In this document: piece by piece, positions 1-6,984 of the stretch | How positions within the stretch are numbered: the first letter of the stretch is position 1 | Layout: each line of letters starts with the position of its first letter | From: Ignavibacteriaceae bacterium | GTDB lineage: Bacteria; Bacteroidota; Ignavibacteria; Ignavibacteriales; Ignavibacteriaceae | Length of the DNA stretch: 24,547 nt | Assembly: GCA_031292465.1 (NCBI GenBank) | Contig: JARLHB010000436.1 | Coordinates: forward strand, 1-24,547 | Direction of reading: 5' to 3' | Notes under the pieces: generated by a model | Told to the model about the DNA's origin: nothing | Databases searched by the model: none | Seen by the model: only the letters and a program-made list of their open reading frames with translations | Translations under genes and position numbers: made by a program

Positions 1-990
1 AAAACTGAAATCCCAAAAGTCTGTTATATCTTTTATTGAATTAAGTTCTTTCAGGGCTTCATTATACTTGCCTTCCGCAAAAAGTATAATGCCGTAATTC
101 TTAGTAAATAAAATCCTGTCATTTATTGTTGAATTACTATTTAATGATTTTTTCGATTCTTTTATCCATTTATTAGCCTGTTTTGAATTTACATTTAAGA
201 AAGAAAGAAAAACTGCCGCTTCGGAGTTAGCTCTGTATTTATCCTCTTTGTTTTGTTCCTTGAAAAATGTTTTCAGGGATGATTCGGCAATATCATTCCT
301 TAGTTTATCCTGTCCCTTAATATCAGATTTCTCTTTAACAATCCAATTATTAAAGTTTGTCAATGCTTCATCGGTATTGCCAAGCAGAATAGCCCTTGCA
401 GCAGTATGTAATCCGTCTATCCTTTCTCCGGCTGCTTCCTGATAGATAGCAAGATTTGATAGATAAGATGGATCTTCCCTGGAAACAGATATTGCTTCTT
501 TTTCCAGTCCGGATGCAGAATCTGCTTTGCCTAAATCAAACATTACAAGAGCCCTGGTATCAAGAAATGTTCCCAGGTATCTTGAATGGCTTTCTCTTGC
601 CCCATCAACAGACCTTTTAGAGTAAATGTCGGCAGTGTCAATACAGACTTTTTTTAGCGCAAGCCGGTATGCAACATCATTATAAATATTCATCCTGTAT
701 GGTTCTGGAACAGCCTGTGCAGCTTCATTCGCATACATAAGGGCCGCCCCTGTTTCATTATCGTCAAGGTAGATTGAAAAAAGATTTATTAAAGCATTCA
801 CTTTCCTTTGGCTGTCCGGATAGGAGGAAACGAAATTTTTAAACGCCTCTATCTTTTGCTGCTTATCCTGCAGGCTGTCCGCTTTTTGATATGCGGTGTC
901 TTCCTGAGTCTGAGAAAATAATACCCCCGGTATAAGCGTAAATAAAAGCAATAAAATGGTAATAAAATTTTTATATGCGTTAAAATTCAT
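1..990 (-). CDS. Secreted TPR-repeat protein, C-terminus cut by left window edge
   Basis: The minus-strand frame starting at the ATG complementary to 988-990 stays open for 330 codons to base 1. I read every codon and found no stop, so the gene continues outside the window. An AAGGGAG ribosome-binding site sits about 6 bases before the ATG. The N-terminus has a lysine, a hydrophobic stretch (residues about 9-25) and a likely cleavage near LFS/Q, which is a Sec signal peptide. The rest is helical and resembles degenerate TPR units, for example around NEALKELNSIKD near the cut end and paired helices with Ala/Tyr spacing at residues about 60-200. No catalytic domain is visible in the part seen. 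Such N-terminal TPR regions can precede a kinase, redoxin or other domain that would lie off the edge, so function is open. It is divergent from the sugar-nucleotidyltransferase gene, across a 270-base AT-rich gap in which I see only short inverted repeats. Confidence 0.8.
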   Translation of the reverse strand, partial: MNFNAYKNFITILLLLFTLIPGVLFSQTQEDTAYQKADSLQDKQQKIEAFKNFVSSYPDSQRKVNALINLFSIYLDDNETGAALMYANEAAQAVPEPYRMNIYNDVAYRLALKKVCIDTADIYSKRSVDGARESHSRYLGTFLDTRALVMFDLGKADSASGLEKEAISVSREDPSYLSNLAIYQEAAGERIDGLHTAARAILLGNTDEALTNFNNWIVKEKSDIKGQDKLRNDIAESSLKTFFKEQNKEDKYRANSEAAVFLSFLNVNSKQANKWIKESKKSLNSNSTINDRILFTKNYGIILFAEGKYNEALKELNSIKDITDFWDFSF

Positions 991-1260
991 TTTATACTCC
1001 CTTATGTTCAATCTAAAGCAAATAAATAAAGGCTAAACTAATTCCTTTTAATGATGTTTACAAATATCAGGCCTTTTGATAAATATTAAAAATGAATCTG
1101 CATTATCATGGTATCAATAATTGATTATATGAAAAGATTATCATTTCATAAGCTAAATACATTATTCTATATCAATATCAATGTCATTATGCCTTAAAAA
1201 TTTGTTATTCTTTTGCTTATTAGCTAAATTTTACGAATAAAAATTTAAGGTCATATAAAA

Positions 1261-2238
1261 GTGCGGGCAATTATTCCTGTAGCGGGTTTGGGAAGCCGGT
1301 TAAAACCACATACATATTCAATTCCCAAGGTTTTAATAAATGTTGGCGGAAAGCCAATACTTGGTCATATTATAGAGAAGCTTATAAAAGAAGGGGTTTA
1401 TAAAGTTACATTTGTAATAGGGCATCTTGGGGAAATGATTATGGACTATATCCACTTTGCCTACCCTACAATAAAAGCAGACTTTATAGAACAGCGCGAG
1501 ATGCTCGGCCTTGGACATGCTATTTACACTGCGATACCCACAATAGATGATGAAGAAGTTTTTATCATACTCGGCGACACAATTTTTGATGTGGACTTAA
1601 AAGAATTTTTTAAAGAGAAAATAACAACGCTTGGTGTAAAAGAAGTTGATGACCCAAGAAGGTTTGGCGTTGCCGTTGTTGAGAATGGATATATTAAAAA
1701 ATTAGTTGAAAAACCTTTAACCCGTGTTTCAAATCTTGCTCTTGTAGGCCTTTATTATATTGCGAATTCTCAAAAACTGATAGTCAGCCTGAATAAACTT
1801 ATAAAAGAAAATATTAGGACCAAGAATGAGTATCAACTTACCGATGCACTGCAGATGATGATTGATGAAGGCGAAAAGATCAAGACTTTTCCTGTAGAAG
1901 GCTGGTACGATTGCGGAAAACCTGAAACACTTCTATCAACCAATAAGCATTTACTTGATCAAAAAAGTGTAAGTAGAAAGTTTAGTAGTGTAATAATAAA
2001 TCCTCCGGTTTTTATTTCCGAAGATGTTTTGATTAAGAATTCTGTTATAGGGCCGTATGCTACCATAGACAGAGGTTCTAGAATAGAAGACTGTATTATT
2101 AAAAATACTATAATTGGTTCCAACGTACAGGTCTCAAAAACGCTTCTAAAAGATTCTATAATAGGAAGCAACGCAATAATTAAAGGCGGGTTTAAGAGGC
2201 TAAATTCTGGCGATTCAACTGAAATCGATTTTTATTAA
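1261..2238 (+). CDS. NDP-sugar synthase / sugar-1-phosphate nucleotidyltransferase with left-handed beta-helix tail
   Basis: This enzyme transfers a nucleotide from an NTP to a sugar-1-phosphate, making an activated sugar for envelope polysaccharide synthesis. Residues 1-225 form the nucleotidyltransferase domain. They include the signature GLGSRLKPHTYSIPK (residues 9-23) with the NTP-binding glycines, Arg13 and Lys23; the metal-binding GD at 105-106; the EKP motif at 150-152; and WYDCG at 215-219. Residues about 242-310 are isoleucine/valine-rich hexapeptide repeats (IIGSN, VIGPY), typical of a left-handed beta-helix. This long form resembles RmlA-long, archaeal-type and GlmU-like enzymes, so neither the nucleotide (dTTP or UTP) nor the sugar can be set from sequence. 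The start is GTG with AAGG about 10 bases upstream; no better in-frame ATG lies nearby. It is 29 bases upstream of metK and probably cotranscribed with it, although the functions are unrelated. Confidence 0.88.
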   Translation: MRAIIPVAGLGSRLKPHTYSIPKVLINVGGKPILGHIIEKLIKEGVYKVTFVIGHLGEMIMDYIHFAYPTIKADFIEQREMLGLGHAIYTAIPTIDDEEVFIILGDTIFDVDLKEFFKEKITTLGVKEVDDPRRFGVAVVENGYIKKLVEKPLTRVSNLALVGLYYIANSQKLIVSLNKLIKENIRTKNEYQLTDALQMMIDEGEKIKTFPVEGWYDCGKPETLLSTNKHLLDQKSVSRKFSSVIINPPVFISEDVLIKNSVIGPYATIDRGSRIEDCIIKNTIIGSNVQVSKTLLKDSIIGSNAIIKGGFKRLNSGDSTEIDFY

Positions 2239-2267
2239 TTAATTATTAAATATAGGATAAATTAGAT

Positions 2268-3410
2268 ATGTCATATTTGTTTACTTCCGAATCAGTTTCC
2301 GAAGGGCATCCGGATAAAGTATGCGATGCAATTTCCGACGGAATATTAGATGCAATTTATAAAAAGGACACTAACGCACGTGTAGCATGTGAAACCTTTG
2401 TTACCACAGGGCTCGTATTAGTTGGCGGCGAAATTACAACCAGTGTTTATATTGATGTGCCTGATATAGTCAGAACGACTGTTAAAAATATCGGCTATAC
2501 AAGCGCCGATTATAAATTTGATTCGGAATCATGTTCTGTACTTAATGCAATTCATTCTCAATCACCGGATATTGCTATGGGAGTGGATAAAGGCGGTGCA
2601 GGCGATCAGGGATTGATGTTTGGTTATGCATGCGATCAGACATCGGAGCTAATGCCTATGCCTATTATGTATGCACATAAGCTGGTTAAAAAATTAGCCG
2701 ATATCAGAAAAAAGAATAAAGGCTTAATGCCTTATCTGCGTCCGGATTCAAAATCTCAGGTTACTATTGAGTATGATGATAACAACAGGCCTGTTCGTGT
2801 TGATACTGTAGTTGTTTCAACCCAGCATGATGCTGACGCAAATCAAAAAGTAATTAGGGCTGATGTTATTGAAAATGTAATTAAGAAGGTAATACCTGAA
2901 AAGTATATAGATAAAAAAACAAAATATTTTGTCAATCCTACCGGCAGGTTTGAAATCGGCGGCCCTCATGGCGATACAGGATTAACAGGCAGAAAAATAA
3001 TAGTTGATACATACGGCGGCTGGGCCCCTCATGGCGGCGGAGCTTTCTCAGGAAAAGATCCATCAAAGGTTGATAGAAGCGCGGCATATGCGGCAAGACA
3101 TATTGCAAAAAATGTTGTAGCTGCAAAGCTTGCTAAAGAATGTACTGTGCAGGTAGCTTATGCTATCGGTGTTGCAGAACCTGTTTCTATACATATAGAT
3201 ACTAAAGGGACAGGAGTTATCCCGGATAATGAAATTTCCAAAATGATTCAAAAGGAAGTTGATTTAACACCAAGAGGAATAATTAAGGCATTAAATTTAA
3301 GAAGGCCTATTTACCAGAAAACTGCTGCTTACGGCCATTTTGGTAGAAACGATAAAGACTTTACCTGGGAACTTCTTGACCTTGTGCCAATATTTAAGAA
3401 ATATGCTTAA
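2268..3410 (+). CDS. metK: S-adenosylmethionine synthetase (methionine adenosyltransferase)
   Basis: MetK joins methionine and ATP to make S-adenosylmethionine, releasing phosphate and pyrophosphate. The 380-residue protein has the family length and shows all the hallmarks. The N-terminal GHPDKVCD at 13-20 carries the ATP-contacting His14 and the metal-binding Asp16. The signature GAGDQG is at 110-115, and the phosphate-binding GGGAFSGKD loop at 256-264. The C-terminal YGHFGR occurs at 355-360. The ATG is preceded by AGGA about 10 bases upstream. The gene sits upstream of ahcY, which removes the SAH left by methyltransferases, so the pair encodes the two ends of the activated methyl cycle. 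A 300-base gap with a structured GC-rich element separates the two genes, so they may not share one simple transcript. Confidence 0.97.
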   Translation: MSYLFTSESVSEGHPDKVCDAISDGILDAIYKKDTNARVACETFVTTGLVLVGGEITTSVYIDVPDIVRTTVKNIGYTSADYKFDSESCSVLNAIHSQSPDIAMGVDKGGAGDQGLMFGYACDQTSELMPMPIMYAHKLVKKLADIRKKNKGLMPYLRPDSKSQVTIEYDDNNRPVRVDTVVVSTQHDADANQKVIRADVIENVIKKVIPEKYIDKKTKYFVNPTGRFEIGGPHGDTGLTGRKIIVDTYGGWAPHGGGAFSGKDPSKVDRSAAYAARHIAKNVVAAKLAKECTVQVAYAIGVAEPVSIHIDTKGTGVIPDNEISKMIQKEVDLTPRGIIKALNLRRPIYQKTAAYGHFGRNDKDFTWELLDLVPIFKKYA

Positions 3411-3515
3411 TATTTGCACTTGTTAGGACAATAAAATATTAAACTATTCTGTGAATAGGATAAGTAAAAGTTTAGTTCATTGAACATGGATGAGCTAATA
3501 AGTTTTCGACATTTT

Positions 3516-3623
3516 GACCACCCCCGGCTTCAACCAAAGGCTGATCAGCCTCTGGCCGAAAAGCCGCTCCCATCCTCTGTAGGAGTCCTTCAGACTTACT
3601 AAGGAGGGGATTAAGGGAAGGTC
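3516..3623 (+). repeat. GC-rich multi-hairpin element between metK and ahcY (palindromic repeat or structured RNA)
   Basis: This stretch is much richer in G and C than its AT-rich flanks. It can fold into a closed multi-branch shape. A closing stem GACC-CCC (3516-3519, 3521-3523) pairs with GGG-GGTC (3615-3617, 3620-3623). Hairpin A spans 3525-3566 around the perfect 14-base palindrome AGGCTGATCAGCCT (3538-3551), with mostly paired flanks out to CGGC/GCCG. Hairpin B is TCCT/AGGA at 3573-3584. Hairpin C is TCCTT/AAGGA at 3586-3605. The ends GACCACCCC and GGGAAGGTC look like imperfect terminal inverted repeats, which would suit a MITE- or REP-like dispersed element. A cis-acting RNA for ahcY cannot be excluded, since ahcY starts 87 bases downstream. 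The rest of the 3411-3710 gap has a small CTATTC/GAATAG hairpin (3444-3458), which may follow metK transcription, and AT-rich sequence. Confidence 0.6.
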
Positions 3624-3710
3624 GTTGTAACCCCAATATTTATATAATTTAAATATTGTTGGCAGACAAGACATATATATTAAAATAAATAATAATAATA
3701 AGGATGACAT

Positions 3711-5039
3711 ATGAGTGAAACGCTGGATAAAAAAGCCGGAAAAAAGTTGGATTATAAAGTTAAAGATATATCGTTGGCTGAGTGGGGAAGAAAAGAAATT
3801 AAACTTGCCGAAGCAGAAATGCCGGGCCTAATGTCTCTTCGTGAAGAGTTCGGAAAGCAAAAACCGCTTAAAGGCGCGCGCATAGCGGGATGTCTTCACA
3901 TGACTATCCAGACCGCCGTCTTGATTGAGACTCTTGCGGAACTCGGCGCAGAAGTAAGGTGGTCATCATGCAATATATTTTCAACGCAGGATCATGCAGC
4001 TGCTGCTATTGCTGTCGCAGGTATTCCGGTGTTTGCATGGAAAGGTGAAACCCTTGAAGAGGCTGACTGGTGTATTGAACAAACTTTGTTTTTCGGCGAT
4101 GATAAAAAACCTCTTAACATGATTCTTGATGACGGAGGCGATCTTACCAATATGGTGCTTGATAAATATCCTGAATTAGTTAAGGATATAAGAGGCATTT
4201 CAGAGGAAACTACTACCGGCGTTCACCGCTTATATGACAGAGTGAAGAAAGGTACATTACCTGTACCTGCTTTTAATGTTAATGATTCTGTTACAAAATC
4301 AAAATTTGACAACAAATATGGCTGCCGTGAATCTTTGGTTGATGCAATCCGCCGCGCTACTGATTTAATGCTTGCAGGCAAGGTTGTTGTTGTTTGCGGC
4401 TACGGTGATGTGGGCAAAGGCTGTGCAGAATCTCTGCAGAATTCCAGTATGCGTGTTATCGTTACTGAAGTTGATCCTATATGTGCATTACAGGCTGCAA
4501 TGAACGGCTTCCAGGTTAAAACTCTAGAGCAGGCTGTTTTAGAAGCTGATATTATTGTAACTGCAACGGGTAATACAGACATTGTAAAGGAGAAACATTT
4601 CAGAAAAATGAAACACAATGCAATTGTTTGTAATATCGGTCATTTTGATGATGAAATTGATATGGCATGGCTTAATAAAAACTATGGCCATACAAAAGAT
4701 ACTATTAAACCACAGGTTGACAGATACACAATAGATGGTAAGGATATTATTGTTCTTGCTGAAGGCAGGCTTGTAAATCTTGGATGCGCAACCGGCCATC
4801 CTTCATTTGTAATGTCTAACTCATTTACCAACCAGGTTCTTGCTCAAATAGAACTCTTTACAACATCCGGTAAATATGAGAACAAAGTATATTTTCTGCC
4901 AAAACATCTGGATGAAAAAGTTGCCGTTCTTCATTTGAAGAAATTAGGCGTGGAGCTTGAAACTCTCACTAAGAAGCAGGCTGATTATATAGGTGTTGAG
5001 GTAACCGGCCCATTCAAACCTGATTATTACAGATACTAA
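3711..5039 (+). CDS. ahcY: Adenosylhomocysteinase (SAH hydrolase)
   Basis: AhcY reversibly hydrolyses S-adenosylhomocysteine to adenosine and homocysteine with bound NAD, relieving product inhibition of methyltransferases. The 442-residue protein has the substrate-side motif CLHMTIQTA at 61-69 and STQDHAAAAIA at 91-101. The NAD-binding Rossmann signature GYGDVGKG is at 230-237. The C-terminal tail ends KPDYYRY; its Lys and Tyr are the conserved NAD-contacting residues that reach into the neighbouring subunit. No essential segment is missing. The ATG has AAGGA about 7 bases upstream. It follows metK in the same direction and ends just before a mirror pair of palindromes that may stop transcription. 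The cell is thus inferred to recycle SAH by the one-step AhcY route rather than by the Pfs/LuxS route. Confidence 0.97.
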   Translation: MSETLDKKAGKKLDYKVKDISLAEWGRKEIKLAEAEMPGLMSLREEFGKQKPLKGARIAGCLHMTIQTAVLIETLAELGAEVRWSSCNIFSTQDHAAAAIAVAGIPVFAWKGETLEEADWCIEQTLFFGDDKKPLNMILDDGGDLTNMVLDKYPELVKDIRGISEETTTGVHRLYDRVKKGTLPVPAFNVNDSVTKSKFDNKYGCRESLVDAIRRATDLMLAGKVVVVCGYGDVGKGCAESLQNSSMRVIVTEVDPICALQAAMNGFQVKTLEQAVLEADIIVTATGNTDIVKEKHFRKMKHNAIVCNIGHFDDEIDMAWLNKNYGHTKDTIKPQVDRYTIDGKDIIVLAEGRLVNLGCATGHPSFVMSNSFTNQVLAQIELFTTSGKYENKVYFLPKHLDEKVAVLHLKKLGVELETLTKKQADYIGVEVTGPFKPDYYRY

Positions 5040-5042
5040 TTT

Positions 5043-5078
5043 ATTGTAGGTCGGGCAGCCTGCCCGACCTTTCATTAT
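5043..5078 (+). repeat. REP-like palindrome, left member of an inverted pair
   Basis: A perfect 10-base stem AGGTCGGGCA (5048-5057) and TGCCCGACCT (5061-5070) closes a GCC loop, starting 9 bases after the ahcY stop. It is not followed by a T-run, so it is not a classic intrinsic terminator, though it could still stop or stabilise the ahcY transcript 3' end. A 36-base unit (5043-5078) recurs in reverse at 5111-5146 with 30 of 36 bases the same. This layout, two short GC-rich palindromes facing each other between convergent genes, is that of a REP pair (BIME). Confidence 0.75.
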
Positions 5079-5110
5079 TGGTTACCTGATTTTTACTTTG
5101 AACTTGTTTT

Positions 5111-5146
5111 ATTGTGAAGGGCCGAGCAGGCTGCTCGACCTACAAT
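5111..5146 (-). repeat. REP-like palindrome, right member of the inverted pair
   Basis: Read on the minus strand, this is the second copy of the unit at 5043-5078. It has the same GCC loop with stem arms GGTCGAGCA and TGCTCGGCC. Two of the six differences, G to A and C to T, fall at positions that pair with each other, so the stem is kept; a third gives a G-U pair. It lies immediately downstream of the stop codon of the minus-strand SDR gene and so mirrors the position of the left copy relative to ahcY. Confidence 0.72.
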
Positions 5147-6066
5147 TATATAATCAACAAATCCTTTAGCGCTTCATCAACATTTTCAAACTTAAATTTA
5201 AAACCGGCATCCAATAATTTCTTAGGTATTACACGCTGACTGGCTACTATAGAGGAAGCCGCTTCACCGACAGCTAATTTTAATGCTATTAAAGGGACAG
5301 GGAAGAAAGAAGGCCTGTGAATAGTCTTCCCGATGCATTTTGCAAATTCCTTTGCATTTATCTGTCCTGGAGCGACCGCATTTACAGCACCATTTACAGA
5401 AGGGTTATCCAGAGCATATAAATAAATCCTTATTAAATCCGCAATATGAATCCATGGGAACCATTGTTTTCCGCTGCCCAAATGCCCGCCCATAAAAAAT
5501 TTATAAGGTAAAAGCATTTGTTTTAGTGCTCCGCCATCACTGCTTAAAGCAATTCCGGTTCTTATACTTACGGACCTGATTCCAAAATTTTTAGCCTTAA
5601 CGGCAGATTCTTCCCAAATTCTGCAAACCAGAGATAAAAAATCATTTCCGTTCTTAGAATCTTCTGTTAATATTTCGTCCCCGGCATTGCCGTAATATCC
5701 CGTTGCTGAAGAAGAAATAAATACTTCAGGTTTTTGCCTGATTGACTCAAAGGCCTGTACCAGTTTTTGTGTACTTACTTTTCTGCTTTCTAGTATAGTT
5801 TCTTTGTAGCTGTCAGTCCATCTTTTACCCGCAATGCTTGCACCCGCCAGATGAATTACTGCATCTTTACTATTTAAGAAATTTGCCCATTCTCCGGGTT
5901 TATTATAATCCCAGTATATGTATTCTTTAGCTCCTTTTATTATAAGTTTTGCTTTGTGTATGCTGCCTGTAAAAACAGTGATGTCATCCCCTCTGTCTAT
6001 TAGCGCTTTACAAAGACTTTCCCCTATCAATCCTGTAGCTCCTGTAACGACTATTTTCTTACTCAT
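5146..6066 (-). CDS. TIGR01777-type NAD(P)-dependent epimerase/SDR protein (YfcH/SDR39U1-like)
   Basis: This is an extended short-chain dehydrogenase-like protein of 306 residues. The N-terminal nucleotide-binding motif GATGLIG is at 9-15. The family-specific SSSATGYYG segment is at 118-126 and supplies the tyrosine of the active-site region. FPWIHIADL at 203-211 follows. The C-terminal DUF1731-like tail (residues about 252-306) contains ASQRVIPKKLLDAGFKF. This combination is diagnostic for the TIGR01777/YfcH family, whose substrate is not established; plant and animal relatives (SDR39U1) are equally unclear. The ATG has a GTAGG about 5 bases upstream. The gene is convergent with ahcY, its stop overlapping the last base of the palindrome pair, and divergent from greA across a 411-base region. 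Confidence 0.9.
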   Translation of the reverse strand: MSKKIVVTGATGLIGESLCKALIDRGDDITVFTGSIHKAKLIIKGAKEYIYWDYNKPGEWANFLNSKDAVIHLAGASIAGKRWTDSYKETILESRKVSTQKLVQAFESIRQKPEVFISSSATGYYGNAGDEILTEDSKNGNDFLSLVCRIWEESAVKAKNFGIRSVSIRTGIALSSDGGALKQMLLPYKFFMGGHLGSGKQWFPWIHIADLIRIYLYALDNPSVNGAVNAVAPGQINAKEFAKCIGKTIHRPSFFPVPLIALKLAVGEAASSIVASQRVIPKKLLDAGFKFKFENVDEALKDLLII

Positions 6067-6384
6067 AATAACCTACAGTTATAAAAATAAAAGTGGCATA
6101 AAAGCACAAGAATTAAATTAATTTTAATAGTTTAAATAACACTAAATTATAAAGCGTACCCCATCATTTATTGGTATTTCAGGTTTATTAAATAAAAACT
6201 TTAATACCGGTTTGTTCCTATCCATTTGACAAATAATAATGTTTTAATTTACACCTTTTATGGAATAACTTAACTATTGATAAAAAACATAATTACAGGG
6301 AATTGGAATTATTATCATATTAATTTTGATAAATAGCAAGCTAATTCAGAAATATAAAAAGAATTAAAAACGGCTAAAGAGTTC

Positions 6385-6413
6385 TTGACAACTTATAGTA
6401 ATTTATTTAATTT
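6385..6413 (+). promoter_or_regulatory. Candidate sigma-70-like promoter for greA
   Basis: TTGACA at 6385-6390, a perfect -35 consensus, is followed 17 bases later by TAATTT at 6408-6413, a poor -10. Transcription would then start about where the terminator-like hairpin begins, giving a very short leader. A similar pair, TTGCAT with a 17-base spacer and TAATTT, precedes secA. The genus's own promoter consensus is unknown, so this is tentative. Confidence 0.35.
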
Positions 6414-6418
6414 TCATA

Positions 6419-6451
6419 TGCCACTGCCTACGAGCGGTGGCAATTTTTTTT
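6419..6451 (+). terminator. Intrinsic terminator / attenuator in the greA leader
   Basis: TGCCACTGC (6419-6427) pairs with GCGGTGGCA (6434-6442), a 9-pair stem including one G-T pair. The loop is CTACGA, and one base after the stem come eight T residues (6444-6451). This is the form of a factor-independent terminator on the plus strand; on the minus strand there is no T-run after the hairpin. No plus-strand gene lies between ahcY (ending at 5039, behind the palindrome pair) and this site, and greA begins 33 bases later. It therefore most likely acts on the greA leader itself, or ends a small leader RNA. Confidence 0.72.
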
Positions 6452-6483
6452 AAATCGCTATTAACAATTAAAAGTAAGTGACA

Positions 6484-6960
6484 ATGTCAGAATCAAACTT
6501 TGTTTATCTAACAAAAGAACGATTAGTGGAATTAGAAAAAGAGCTGCAGGAAATGAAGTCTACTGGTAGAAAAGACATGGCAGCTAAAATAGCCGAGGCG
6601 AGAGCTCACGGCGATTTATCTGAAAATGCGGAATATGATGCTGCTAAAGAAGAACAGGGATTATTTGAACTTAGAATTAGTAAATTGGAAAGTGTTTTAT
6701 CCCGTGCAAGGGTTATTGATCCTACCCAATTTACTAAAGATGAAATACATATTCTCTCAACTGTTTCGATAAAAAATTTAAAAAATGATAAAATAATTGA
6801 ATATATGTTGGTTTCACCCGAAGAAGCAGACTTTCAGGCAGGGAAAATTGCTCTTACATCTCCTGTAGGGCAGGGGCTGATGGGCAAAAAAATTGGTGAA
6901 AAAGTAACTGTTAAAGCTCCGGCTGGAATTTTGGAATTCGAAATCTTATCAATAAAATAA
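6484..6960 (+). CDS. greA: Transcription elongation factor GreA
   Basis: GreA enters the RNA polymerase secondary channel and triggers cleavage of backtracked RNA. The 158-residue protein has the N-terminal coiled coil (residues about 8-76). Its tip is HGDLSENAEY, where Asp44 and Glu47 match the metal-holding acidic residues Asp41 and Glu44 of E. coli GreA. The C-terminal FKBP-like domain ends with the typical SPVGQGLMGKKIGE segment (residues 126-139). I chose ATG 6484 (MSESNF). An in-frame GTG at 6478 would add two residues, and neither start has a convincing Shine-Dalgarno sequence. It is preceded by a terminator-like hairpin, which suggests attenuation as known for E. coli greA. ribD follows 24 bases downstream. 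Confidence 0.95.
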   Translation: MSESNFVYLTKERLVELEKELQEMKSTGRKDMAAKIAEARAHGDLSENAEYDAAKEEQGLFELRISKLESVLSRARVIDPTQFTKDEIHILSTVSIKNLKNDKIIEYMLVSPEEADFQAGKIALTSPVGQGLMGKKIGEKVTVKAPAGILEFEILSIK

Positions 6961-6984
6961 CTTAAATACTGTTTTCAAATTACG

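Larger units (their letters stand above)
6067..6477. other. 411-base divergent intergenic region (SDR gene / greA)
   Basis: No credible ORF is present. The sequence is very AT-rich, with many short T and A runs. Two TTGACA boxes face greA, at 6226-6231 and 6385-6390; the second is listed separately as a candidate promoter. The only strong structure is the hairpin plus T-run at 6419-6451. I see no riboswitch consensus or clear operator in the remaining sequence. Confidence 0.6.

Noticed and set aside
3411..3710. Known SAM or SAH riboswitch between metK and ahcY
   Set aside because: The gene context invites it, but the sequence does not show a SAM-I/II or SAH consensus core that I can recognise; the structure is reported instead as an unassigned element.
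3495..3710. Minus-strand 71-codon frame across the metK-ahcY gap
   Set aside because: It is generated by the hairpin-rich element and AT-rich flank and has no coding character.
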